Source: JAZDGL01 sp043806975 (GTDB lineage: Bacteria; Patescibacteriota; Minisyncoccia; CAYZDR01). From it: 19,438 nt of DNA. Both the position numbers and the translations under genes were made by a program. Location of the stretch: positions 1-19,438 of the forward strand of contig JAZDGL010000068.1 of the NCBI GenBank assembly GCA_043806975.1, in the 5' to 3' direction. Shown here piece by piece: positions 13,627-19,438 of this stretch; position 1 is the stretch's first letter, and each line of letters opens with the position of its first letter. The notes below the pieces were generated by a model. That model ran no database searches and was not told the DNA's origin. It saw only the letters and a program-made list of their open reading frames with translations.

Positions 13627-14658
13627 ATGGCAAAAAAAATTATCGTAATTGGAAGCGTATTAAGAGATATTATTTTAGTTGTCAATTCGGGAAAGATTGC
13701 TGTTAAAAGTGAGATAAATTGTGAAAAAATTTTGGGTTTTGAGCTGGGGGCAAAGAATAATATCGTAAAATTTTTAAATACAACGGGCGGATCTGGGGCA
13801 AATGTTTCAGTGGGGCTTAAAAAGATGGGTCTAGATCCGATTCCTAATGTAGAAGTTGGCGACGACCTTATTGGGCAGGCAGTTAAAGAAGATTTAGGTA
13901 AGTATAAAATTTCGGGGAAACTGATAAGAAAAGACAATAAAAAACAAACGGGGTTTTCTTTTATTGTTGTTGACGAGGCTACGCGGGAGCATATTTTATT
14001 TTCCAGCAAGGAGGCAAGCGAAGATATTGGGATAGATGTTAAAAAAATTCTTTCTTTGCGCCCTGATTGGATATATTTAGGCTCGTTGGGGAAAAATCCA
14101 GAAGATGAATTTGAAAAAATAAAGTTAATTAAAAAGAAAAACAGTAAAATTCAGATTGCGATAAATCCTGGAATTTCTCAAATAGAAAATAAAAATAAGC
14201 AGCTTCTAGGAATTTTAAAAATTTGCGATTTGCTCATAATGAATAGAGACGAAGCCATTTCTATGGTTTTAAAAAGCGAAAAAGAGTTTGAAGGCATTCC
14301 TGATAGGGGGTTAAACCAAATTCGTTTTTTGTTTGAAAAATCTAAAAAATGGGGTCCAAAAATTGTTGCAATTACAGACGGAGAAGATGGGGCATATTTA
14401 AAACAATTAAGTTCAAAGAAACTTTTTTATGGTGAAGGCGCGCGAGTTTCTAATATCGCTGACACGACGGGCGCGGGAGACGCTTTTTCTTCGGGAGTTT
14501 TGGCGGGAATTATTCATAAAAAATCATTGGAAGATTGTTTGCGGATTGGAATCGCGAATGGGGCGGGCGTAGTGCAAATTCTTGGCGCTCACGAAGGGTT
14601 GCTTGATTGGAAAGCGGCATTAAGAAAAATTAAAAAAATTAAAGTTTTGGAATTGTAA
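13627..14658 (+). CDS. PfkB-family carbohydrate kinase
   Basis: ATP-dependent sugar or nucleoside kinase of the ribokinase fold, 343 residues. The first PfkB signature region is TTGGSGANVSVGLKKMG (about 53-69), with VEVGDDLIGQAV after it. NPGIS, then LLIMNRDEA (the NxxE metal region) and VAITDGEDGAYL follow. The second signature is DTTGAGDAF (279-287), where D285 is the catalytic base. A classical phosphofructokinase is absent from the window, so this could phosphorylate fructose 6-phosphate, but ribokinase, adenosine kinase or another sugar kinase fit equally; substrate unassigned. I prefer ATG 13627, 15 bases after TTGAGG (13609-13614), over the TTG at 13609. Confidence 0.88.
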   Translation: MAKKIIVIGSVLRDIILVVNSGKIAVKSEINCEKILGFELGAKNNIVKFLNTTGGSGANVSVGLKKMGLDPIPNVEVGDDLIGQAVKEDLGKYKISGKLIRKDNKKQTGFSFIVVDEATREHILFSSKEASEDIGIDVKKILSLRPDWIYLGSLGKNPEDEFEKIKLIKKKNSKIQIAINPGISQIENKNKQLLGILKICDLLIMNRDEAISMVLKSEKEFEGIPDRGLNQIRFLFEKSKKWGPKIVAITDGEDGAYLKQLSSKKLFYGEGARVSNIADTTGAGDAFSSGVLAGIIHKKSLEDCLRIGIANGAGVVQILGAHEGLLDWKAALRKIKKIKVLEL

Positions 14659-14692
14659 AAATAAAAAAACTGTATAAATTCAAAAAAATAAA

Positions 14693-16750
14693 ATGTCTGC
14701 ACCGAATAACTTTAAATCGTTATTTTATCCAAAATCAATAGCTGTTTTAGGCGCTTCCAGAGACCCTCAAAAAGTGGGTGGCGCTATTTTACAAAATTTA
14801 TTGAGTGGTGAATTTAAAAATAAAACATTCGCAGTAAATCCTTCGGCGCAGTCGGCGCAAGGAATAAAAAGTTTTTCTAGCGTTCAAGAAATTCCCGTTG
14901 ATGTTGATCTAGCGATTTTAGCTGTTCCCGCGCAGTTTGTTCGCGATGCGTTAACCCAATGCGGGGAAAAATCCGTTAAAGCGGCGATAATTATTTCATC
15001 TGGTTTTAAAGAAAGCGGGGAAGAGGGTGCGCAAAAAGAGGAGGAAATTATTAAAATAGCGCGGAAATATAAAATAGCTGTTTTGGGTCCAAACTGTTTG
15101 GGGATTATAAATAACCTAAACGGGCTTAATGGATCTTTTGCTTCTGCGAATCCGCTTGCTGGAAACATTGCTTTAATATCGCAATCAGGAGCAATTATTT
15201 CTTCTTTAATAGATTGGGGAAACACCCATAATTTGGGATTTAGCTACATAGCAAGCCTTGGGAATAAAGCTGTTTTGGACGAATGTAATTTTTTAAAATT
15301 TTTAGAAAATGATCAAAAAACGAAAGCGATAGCATTGTATTTGGAGAATATATCTAATCCTAAAAAATTTATAGAAATTTCTCGAAAAATAAGCGTGAAA
15401 AAACCGATTGTAGTTTTTAAGTCTGGGTTTTCTCAAGCGGGGCAAGATATCTCTGAATCTCACACGGGGGCGTTAGCGACCGAAGACAGAGTGATTGATG
15501 CGATTTTAGATAAAGCGGGAGCGATAAGAGCTAATGATTTGGAGGAATTTTTAGAAACTGCGCGAATTCTATCTTTGTTTAAAAAGCCCTCTGATAAGGT
15601 TTTTATTATTACAAATGCTGGTGGAGTTGCGGTATCGGCAGCCGATGAAATTTCAAGATCTAAAAATTTGCGTTTTGCGGAAATTTCTTCAAGCTCAGCG
15701 CGCGACTTTAAGAAGGTTTTGCCGCAGTTTATTTCGGTAAAAAATCCAATGGATATCGGAGGAGATGCTCAAAGCGAACGGTTTGAAAAAGTTTTAGAAA
15801 TAGCGCAAAAAGATAAAGTTTTATCTAATTCTGTCATTTTTTTAGCCGTTACTCCTCAAAAAATGACAGATATAAATGGCATATCTAGCGTTATTGAAAA
15901 ATTTAAGGATAAATTAAATTTGGCGCCTATTTTTATAGGAGGAGCAAATTTTGAAAAAGTAAGAGAGGATTTACAAAATAAAAATTTTCCTGTGTTTAAT
16001 TTTTTATTTGATGCGGTTAAGGCGCTGGATTTAGCAAGTAGAGGATATAGAAATTCCGAATTTTTAGATGAAGAAAAAGGCGCTGATGAAATTTTAAAAT
16101 TAAATCGCAATGATGAGAAAAAAATTCAGCAAATTTTAGCGCATTCAGAGGGTGGATGGATTTCAATGGATAAATCTTTTGATATTTTGCAAACTTTAAA
16201 ACTTCCGATTGCGGATTTTTTTGTAGCAGATAATTTAGATCAGCTGGAAAATGCCGCTAAAAAGCTGGGTTTTCCGCTGGTTATGAAAACCGCGAGAGGA
16301 GATATCATTCATAAAGCCAAAGCGAATCAAATAGTTTGTTCTATTTGTGATAGAAAAGCGATGGCGAAGGGTTTTATGCAAATTAAAAAACCTGTGATTA
16401 TTCAAAAGCAGGAAAACGCTAATTTGGAATTGATAGTCGGGATTAAAAATGATCCCAATGCGGGAAGATTGCTGATGTTTGGCATCGGCGGGACATTGGC
16501 AAATGAATTAAAACAAGTAAAATTTTATTTATTGCCGATTTCCGAGCGAGAGGCGGGAAGGGCGGTTGATTTTAGTTTAGGAAGATTAAACCTTGCTCCT
16601 GCGATCAAAAAAAGTTTGGTTGAAATTTTGCTTGGAGCGCAAAAATTAGCTTTAAATTTTGAAGAAATTTCAGAGATAGATTTTAATCCAGTTTTGGTAG
16701 ATACTTTCAGAAAAAAAGTTTTTTGCGTGGATGTAAAGATAAAAATATAG
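14693..16750 (+). CDS. acdAB: Acetate-CoA ligase (ADP-forming), fused alpha and beta domains
   Basis: Converts acetyl-CoA, ADP and phosphate to acetate, CoA and ATP: substrate-level ATP synthesis at the end of fermentation. It has 685 residues. Domains: CoA-binding Rossmann (about 1-130, YPKSIAVLGASRDPQKVGG); succinyl-CoA-synthetase-like domain (about 140-280, NIALISQSGA, YIASLGNKA); and the phospho-histidine H257 in SESHTGALA. A linker domain reaches about 450, and a C-terminal ATP-grasp beta domain (about 475-685) has LVMKTARGDIIHKAKAN (H540), ELIVGIKNDP, LMFGIGGT and EIDFNPVLV. The alpha-beta fusion in one chain is common in bacteria. It follows the kinase gene after 34 bases. Acyl-CoA specificity cannot be read from sequence; acetyl-CoA is inferred from the adjacent ferredoxin oxidoreductase genes. 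Confidence 0.93.
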   Translation: MSAPNNFKSLFYPKSIAVLGASRDPQKVGGAILQNLLSGEFKNKTFAVNPSAQSAQGIKSFSSVQEIPVDVDLAILAVPAQFVRDALTQCGEKSVKAAIIISSGFKESGEEGAQKEEEIIKIARKYKIAVLGPNCLGIINNLNGLNGSFASANPLAGNIALISQSGAIISSLIDWGNTHNLGFSYIASLGNKAVLDECNFLKFLENDQKTKAIALYLENISNPKKFIEISRKISVKKPIVVFKSGFSQAGQDISESHTGALATEDRVIDAILDKAGAIRANDLEEFLETARILSLFKKPSDKVFIITNAGGVAVSAADEISRSKNLRFAEISSSSARDFKKVLPQFISVKNPMDIGGDAQSERFEKVLEIAQKDKVLSNSVIFLAVTPQKMTDINGISSVIEKFKDKLNLAPIFIGGANFEKVREDLQNKNFPVFNFLFDAVKALDLASRGYRNSEFLDEEKGADEILKLNRNDEKKIQQILAHSEGGWISMDKSFDILQTLKLPIADFFVADNLDQLENAAKKLGFPLVMKTARGDIIHKAKANQIVCSICDRKAMAKGFMQIKKPVIIQKQENANLELIVGIKNDPNAGRLLMFGIGGTLANELKQVKFYLLPISEREAGRAVDFSLGRLNLAPAIKKSLVEILLGAQKLALNFEEISEIDFNPVLVDTFRKKVFCVDVKIKI

Positions 16751-16757
16751 TTTTTAC

Positions 16758-16858
16758 AAATTATAGCTTCTGCGAAACAAATTTATTTACAAACCCCCTT
16801 CCATCCCCCCTTATTAAAGGGGGAAATATCGAAATTTGTTTTGCGGGAATTATAATTT
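16758..16858. repeat. Terminal-inverted-repeat element, copy 2
   Basis: 101 bases. The 27-base ends at 16758-16784 and 16832-16858 match at 22 positions when one is complemented. Of the five differences, four become G-U pairs if the plus strand is transcribed, giving 26 paired positions of 27. The centre holds CCCCCCTTATTAAAGGGGG (16805-16823). Same element as 2870-3051 without the extra insert. It sits in the 177-base gap between the ligase and oxidoreductase genes. Confidence 0.75.
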
Positions 16859-16876
16859 ATTTTTTGAAAGCGATAC

Positions 16877-16885
16877 TTATACACA
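16877..16885 (+). promoter_or_regulatory. DnaA-box-like 9-mer
   Basis: TTATACACA fits the relaxed DnaA consensus TTATNCACA. It lies 18 bases after the inverted-repeat element, as does the site near copy 1 but in the other direction. Single site; function not shown. Confidence 0.25.
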
Positions 16886-16912
16886 GCTAGTTTTTTCTTT
16901 TACCATTATTTA

Positions 16913-16921
16913 TGCTAAAAT
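16913..16921 (+). promoter_or_regulatory. Extended -10 promoter giving a possibly leaderless transcript
   Basis: TGCTAAAAT (TG at 16913-16914, hexamer TAAAAT at 16916-16921). The -35 region is only T-rich. The ATG of the next gene at 16928 is seven bases past the -10 box, where transcription would begin, so the mRNA would have essentially no leader. Confidence 0.55.
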
Positions 16922-16927
16922 AATTTA

Positions 16928-18019
16928 ATGAAGGAATTATTGTCAGGCAATCAAATAATTATAAAATCGGCTTTGGATGCGGGAGCAGAGGCTTTTTTTG
17001 GGTATCCGATTACTCCAGCAACGGGAATTTTAGAAGAATGGTCGCGTTTGGCAAATTGTAGTGAAGAGTATAAAGGGAAGCTGATTTCTTTGCAAACAGA
17101 AGATGAAATCTCTGCTGGATTTGCGTTAATTGGAGCAGTTTTGGCTGGGAAAAAAGCTTTTACGGCTACTTCTGGTCCTGGGAATGTGCTTATGCAAGAT
17201 GCTTTTTCTATGGCGGAAGCGATGCGGCTGCCAACCGTTGCTTTTATAATGCAAAGAGGCGGGCCTTCTACTGGCACCGTGATTTATTCCCAATGTGAAA
17301 CGAATTTGACCTGTTTTGGCGGGAATGGCGAGGGTTTTAGAATTGTTTATTCTTCCAGCTCAATTGAAGAATTGTATAAATTGGGCAGAAAAGCGTTTAA
17401 TGCCGCGTGGAAATATCGCTTTCCAACTTTTGTTTTGTCTGATGGGTATCAAGCAAAAATGGTCGGGGATTTTAATTGTGAAGGTTGCGGCAATTGTAAA
17501 AATGTTTTTTCTGAACCATATCTTTTATCTTCAAAAATTGATTTGGTAGGGAAGATGCCGAAAAATAGTTTTTTGCAAGATAATGATGCTTATAAACAAT
17601 ATACAAGCTTAAGAAATTGCTATGATTTGGAGGAGGAATTACGACAAGCGAACGATTCTTCCAAGGAAGAATTTGAAAAAATAAGAGAAGAGATTGAAGA
17701 ATGGGAGGAAATAAATCCGTCAGCTGATTGCGCGATTATTGCTCACGGAACAGTTGGCGCGGCAGCAAAAGAAGCGATCTTGAATTTCAAAAGAGATGAT
17801 TTAGGATTGTTTCGTCCGATTACCTTAAATCCCTTTCCTGAAAAAACGCTAAGGGATTTTGTGGACGGAAAAGATAAAATTATAATTTTAGAATCCGCAA
17901 ATGGTCAAATGGGGCGGCTGGTAAAAGCGGCTTTGCAGGGAGTAAATATTAAAATTCAAGAGGTTTATAAATTAGGCGAAGGTTTTTATCCGGAAGAGAT
18001 AAAATCAATGATCAATTAG
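16928..18019 (+). CDS. 2-oxoacid:ferredoxin oxidoreductase, alpha subunit
   Basis: Subunit of the thiamine-diphosphate enzyme that oxidatively decarboxylates a 2-oxoacid to acyl-CoA and reduces ferredoxin. It has 363 residues. Landmarks: ELLSGNQIIIKSALDAG (3-19), FFGYPITPATGI (23-34), LQTEDEISAGFALIGAVLAGKKAFTATSGPG (55-85, continuous), and QRGGPSTGTVIYSQ (109-122). VLSDGYQAKM ends the first domain. The C-terminal domain has AHGTVGAAAKEA and the ending LRPxT-like FRPITLNPFP. Unusual is a C-x2-C-x2-C at C184, C187 and C190, with C231 further on, at the junction between the domains. It looks like the KorA/VorB branch rather than single-chain pyruvate oxidoreductases. Pyruvate is the likely substrate given the acetate ligase upstream, but 2-oxoglutarate or branched-chain acids cannot be excluded. 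Confidence 0.9.
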   Translation: MKELLSGNQIIIKSALDAGAEAFFGYPITPATGILEEWSRLANCSEEYKGKLISLQTEDEISAGFALIGAVLAGKKAFTATSGPGNVLMQDAFSMAEAMRLPTVAFIMQRGGPSTGTVIYSQCETNLTCFGGNGEGFRIVYSSSSIEELYKLGRKAFNAAWKYRFPTFVLSDGYQAKMVGDFNCEGCGNCKNVFSEPYLLSSKIDLVGKMPKNSFLQDNDAYKQYTSLRNCYDLEEELRQANDSSKEEFEKIREEIEEWEEINPSADCAIIAHGTVGAAAKEAILNFKRDDLGLFRPITLNPFPEKTLRDFVDGKDKIIILESANGQMGRLVKAALQGVNIKIQEVYKLGEGFYPEEIKSMIN

Positions 18020-18104
18020 CAATGATCAATTATCAATTTGAATTTCCCCCTTTGGGAAAGGGGACTAAGGGGGTTTTATTCTTCTCTCCCCCTTGATAAG
18101 GGAG
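18007..18104. repeat. Tandem 14-mer plus G/C-run hairpins between the two oxidoreductase genes
   Basis: AATGATCAATTAGC (18007-18020) is repeated as AATGATCAATTATC (18021-18034); the first copy contains the stop codon of the alpha gene. Hairpins follow: CCCCTTTGGGAAAGGGG (18047-18063), and CTCCC (18086-18090) with GGGAG (18100-18104). The first hairpin resembles the reverse complement of the interior of the inverted-repeat elements. No gene fits in the gap 18020-18197. Confidence 0.65.
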
Positions 18105-18197
18105 AGGTAGGAGAGGGTATTTAAAAACCAAGTTTCTAATATCAAAAATGCAAATTAAATTTAAGAAATTAGAAAAAGAAAATAAAAAATAATTTCT

Positions 18198-18899
18198 ATG
18201 AACAACCCTTTTCCACAATGTTGGCGGGAATATAACAAACCGCATAAATTTGATCCTGGTTGCGGACACGGGATAATTTTAAAATTGCTTGGACAAGTAA
18301 TTGATGAGATGGGGATACAAGATAAAGCCGTTTTGGGATGGGATATTGGCTGTTCACTTTTAGCGTGGGATTTGTTTAAAGTGGACGCGGTGCAGACCCA
18401 TCATGGGCGGGTGACTCCTGTTATGCTCGGTTTTAAAAGATGCAATCCAAAAAGCGTGGCAATTGGCTATATGGGAGACGGCGGAGGATACGCAATCGGG
18501 TCGCAGCACCTGCTAAATGCGGCAGAAAGAAACGATCAGATTACATTAATTTTAGTTAATAACGCTAATTATGGAATGACTGGCGGACAAGAAGCGCCAA
18601 CAACAATTCCCGGGCAAAAAACCGCGACTACTCCTTGCGGCGCTGATCAATACTACATTAAAGGCCCTGAACTTATAAAAACGATCAATCCAAACGCTTA
18701 TTGTGCTCGCGCGACAGTAAAACGACCGCTGGAAGCAAAAAAAATGATTCGCGAAGCGATAGAAACACAAATTTTTTCAGGACATTTTGCTTTTTTGGAA
18801 ATTCTTTCAGGCTGTCCGATTAACTGGAAAACCGACGCAAAAGGAACTTTGGAATTTTTAGGAAAACTGGAAGAGTATTTTCCGGTAGGGAAGATATAA
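18198..18899 (+). CDS. 2-oxoacid:ferredoxin oxidoreductase, beta subunit
   Basis: Thiamine-diphosphate-binding subunit, 233 residues, which also carries the [4Fe-4S] cluster in this family. Landmarks: PGCGHGIILKLLGQVIDE (20-37), WDIGCSLLAW (48-57), THHGRVTPVMLGFKR (67-81), the ThDP motif GDGGGYAIGSQH (93-104) ending with VNNANYGMTGGQ (120-131), PTTIPGQKTATTP (134-146) and LSGCPINW (203-210). Family cluster ligands are CxxC near the N terminus plus two further Cys. Here the first is Asp19 (codon GAT), and C22, C52 and C206 are kept. The start at 18198 gives the standard KorB-type length; no Shine-Dalgarno is visible. A 178-base repeat-filled gap separates it from the alpha gene. No gamma or ferredoxin-like delta subunit is present in the window. 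Confidence 0.92.
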   Translation: MNNPFPQCWREYNKPHKFDPGCGHGIILKLLGQVIDEMGIQDKAVLGWDIGCSLLAWDLFKVDAVQTHHGRVTPVMLGFKRCNPKSVAIGYMGDGGGYAIGSQHLLNAAERNDQITLILVNNANYGMTGGQEAPTTIPGQKTATTPCGADQYYIKGPELIKTINPNAYCARATVKRPLEAKKMIREAIETQIFSGHFAFLEILSGCPINWKTDAKGTLEFLGKLEEYFPVGKI

Positions 18900-18919
18900 A
18901 TTTCAAATTTCTAATTTTT

Positions 18920-18977
18920 GTCATTGCGAGAAGCGTTCATCCGCCGAAGGCGGATAGCGACGAAGCAATCTCGCGAC
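18920..18977 (+). repeat. Left palindromic repeat of unit B
   Basis: Begins GTCATTGCGAGAAGCG, ends GCGACGAAGCAATCTCGCGAC. The centre contains the perfect hairpin ATCCGCC-GAA-GGCGGAT (18939-18955). Arms ATTGC and GCAAT pair. Confidence 0.82.
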
Positions 18978-19007
18978 AATGCAAGATATTAGTTATATTA
19001 TTGAAAA

Positions 19008-19307
19008 ATGTTCAAAGAAAGAATAAATTCTGTTTATATTATGACCAATGAAGGCAATTCAACTTTTTATACGGGGGTAACAAATAATTTAGAAAGAAGA
19101 GTTTATGAGCATAAGAATAAAACAATAAAAGGTTTTACCGAAAGATATAATTTAGACAAATTGGTTTATTTTGAAAACTATAAATATATTCAAGATGCGA
19201 TTTTTAGAGAAAAACAAATAAAGAGCGGATCAAGAAACAGCAAATTAAAATTGATCCGAAAAGAAAACTCCGTATTTAAAGATTTGGCGAAAGATTGGTA
19301 TAATTAG
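19008..19307 (+). CDS. GIY-YIG family nuclease, 99 aa (copy B)
   Basis: Single-domain GIY-YIG endonuclease of exactly the length of the copy at 9599, with the same catalytic residues: VYIM (9-12), YTG (21-23), Arg30 in NLERRVYEHK and Glu68 in REKQIKSGSR. About 23 of 99 residues differ, by hand count, spread along the chain with no frameshift, so both copies look intact and have diverged under constraint. The C terminus FKDLAKDWYN is kept. The ATG at 19008 is preceded by an A-rich stretch, not a strong Shine-Dalgarno. The stop is TAG, while copy A uses TAA. The target and cellular role are unknown; association with the flanking repeats is the main clue. Confidence 0.9.
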   Translation: MFKERINSVYIMTNEGNSTFYTGVTNNLERRVYEHKNKTIKGFTERYNLDKLVYFENYKYIQDAIFREKQIKSGSRNSKLKLIRKENSVFKDLAKDWYN

Positions 19308-19334
19308 TTCATTATTTAAAGCCTTTACCGCTTT

Positions 19335-19394
19335 GTCGCGAGATTGCCGCGTCGCTATTTGTCTTTCAGGCAAATAGACGCTCCTCGCAATGAC
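19335..19394 (-). repeat. Right palindromic repeat of unit B (inverted)
   Basis: On the minus strand it begins GTCATTGCGAGGAGCG and ends GCGACGCGGCAATCTCGCGAC after a centre that includes the hairpin arms CTATTTG (19355-19361) and CAAATAG (19371-19377). Confidence 0.82.
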
Positions 19395-19438
19395 AAAATA
19401 AAATTTATTACAGCAAATAACCATATATGAAATCACAA

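Larger units (their letters stand above)
18920..19394 (+). mobile_element. GIY-YIG unit B: nuclease gene between inverted palindromic repeats
   Basis: A 475-base unit: left repeat 18920-18977, about 30 bases, the GIY-YIG gene 19008-19307, about 27 bases, and right inverted repeat 19335-19394. Gene, spacings and repeat ends copy unit A, while each repeat centre differs. It lies just after the beta-subunit stop. Mobility is inferred, not shown. Confidence 0.6.

Noticed and set aside
1603..18899. UGA read as glycine, as in Gracilibacteria or SR1
   Set aside because: No accepted gene has an in-frame TGA and all glycines in motifs are ordinary GGN codons. Low TGA use is a stop-codon bias, not recoding.
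9524..19394. CRISPR array or tRNA-like array
   Set aside because: The repeats are scattered, inverted and contain variable centres. There is no regular repeat-spacer series and no cas gene.

Overview
This is an AT-rich bacterial window holding 22 genes I can support, all on the + strand except one small gene. Short intergenic gaps, gene overlaps, a lower-glycolysis cluster, a fused ADP-forming acetyl-CoA synthetase, a DUF2795-like small protein and small GIY-YIG nucleases among palindromic repeats all suggest a fermentative member of the Patescibacteria/CPR (Parcubacteria-like). That placement is inference: no rRNA or tRNA gene is visible. The standard bacterial code fits, because no long frame is broken by TGA, but TGA is almost unused as a stop.

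Layout. Positions 1-2475: Nudix hydrolase, SPFH/slipin membrane protein, tiny membrane protein and glutamate racemase, ending in a bidirectional terminator shared with the convergent DUF2795-like gene. Positions 2667-3158: a gene-free stretch with a possible short structured RNA and a terminal-inverted-repeat element. Positions 3159-5455: a GT2 glycosyltransferase related to dolichyl-phosphate glucosyltransferases, a GalT-like nucleotidyltransferase and a COG2426-type membrane protein. Positions 5456-5693: repeats. Positions 5694-9512: triosephosphate isomerase, class II aldolase, GAPDH and phosphoglycerate kinase. Positions 9524-9976: a GIY-YIG nuclease gene between inverted palindromic repeats. 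Positions 9995-10738: a membrane-anchored pilin-like protein and a 49-codon frame. Positions 10749-16750: enolase, cofactor-independent phosphoglycerate mutase, a PfkB-family kinase and ADP-forming acetyl-CoA synthetase. Positions 16928-18899: the two catalytic subunits of a 2-oxoacid:ferredoxin oxidoreductase, with repeats before and between them. Positions 18920-19394: a second GIY-YIG element of the same design.

Together the metabolic genes take fructose-1,6-bisphosphate to PEP and, if a pyruvate-forming step exists elsewhere, pyruvate to acetyl-CoA, reduced ferredoxin and acetate. ATP is made by phosphoglycerate kinase and acetyl-CoA synthetase. No pyruvate kinase, PEP synthase, classical phosphofructokinase or ferredoxin-type oxidoreductase subunit is present here.

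The strongest unusual signals are: (1) two compact units in which a roughly 99-residue GIY-YIG nuclease gene lies between inverted copies of a GTCATTGCGAGGAG-type palindrome; (2) a related GTCATCCTGAGGA-type palindrome present twice, in two reading frames, inside the phosphoglycerate kinase gene; (3) stem arms that co-vary between these two palindrome types; (4) a Cys-to-Asp change at an iron-sulfur ligand position in the oxidoreductase beta subunit, and an extra CxxCxxC in its alpha subunit.
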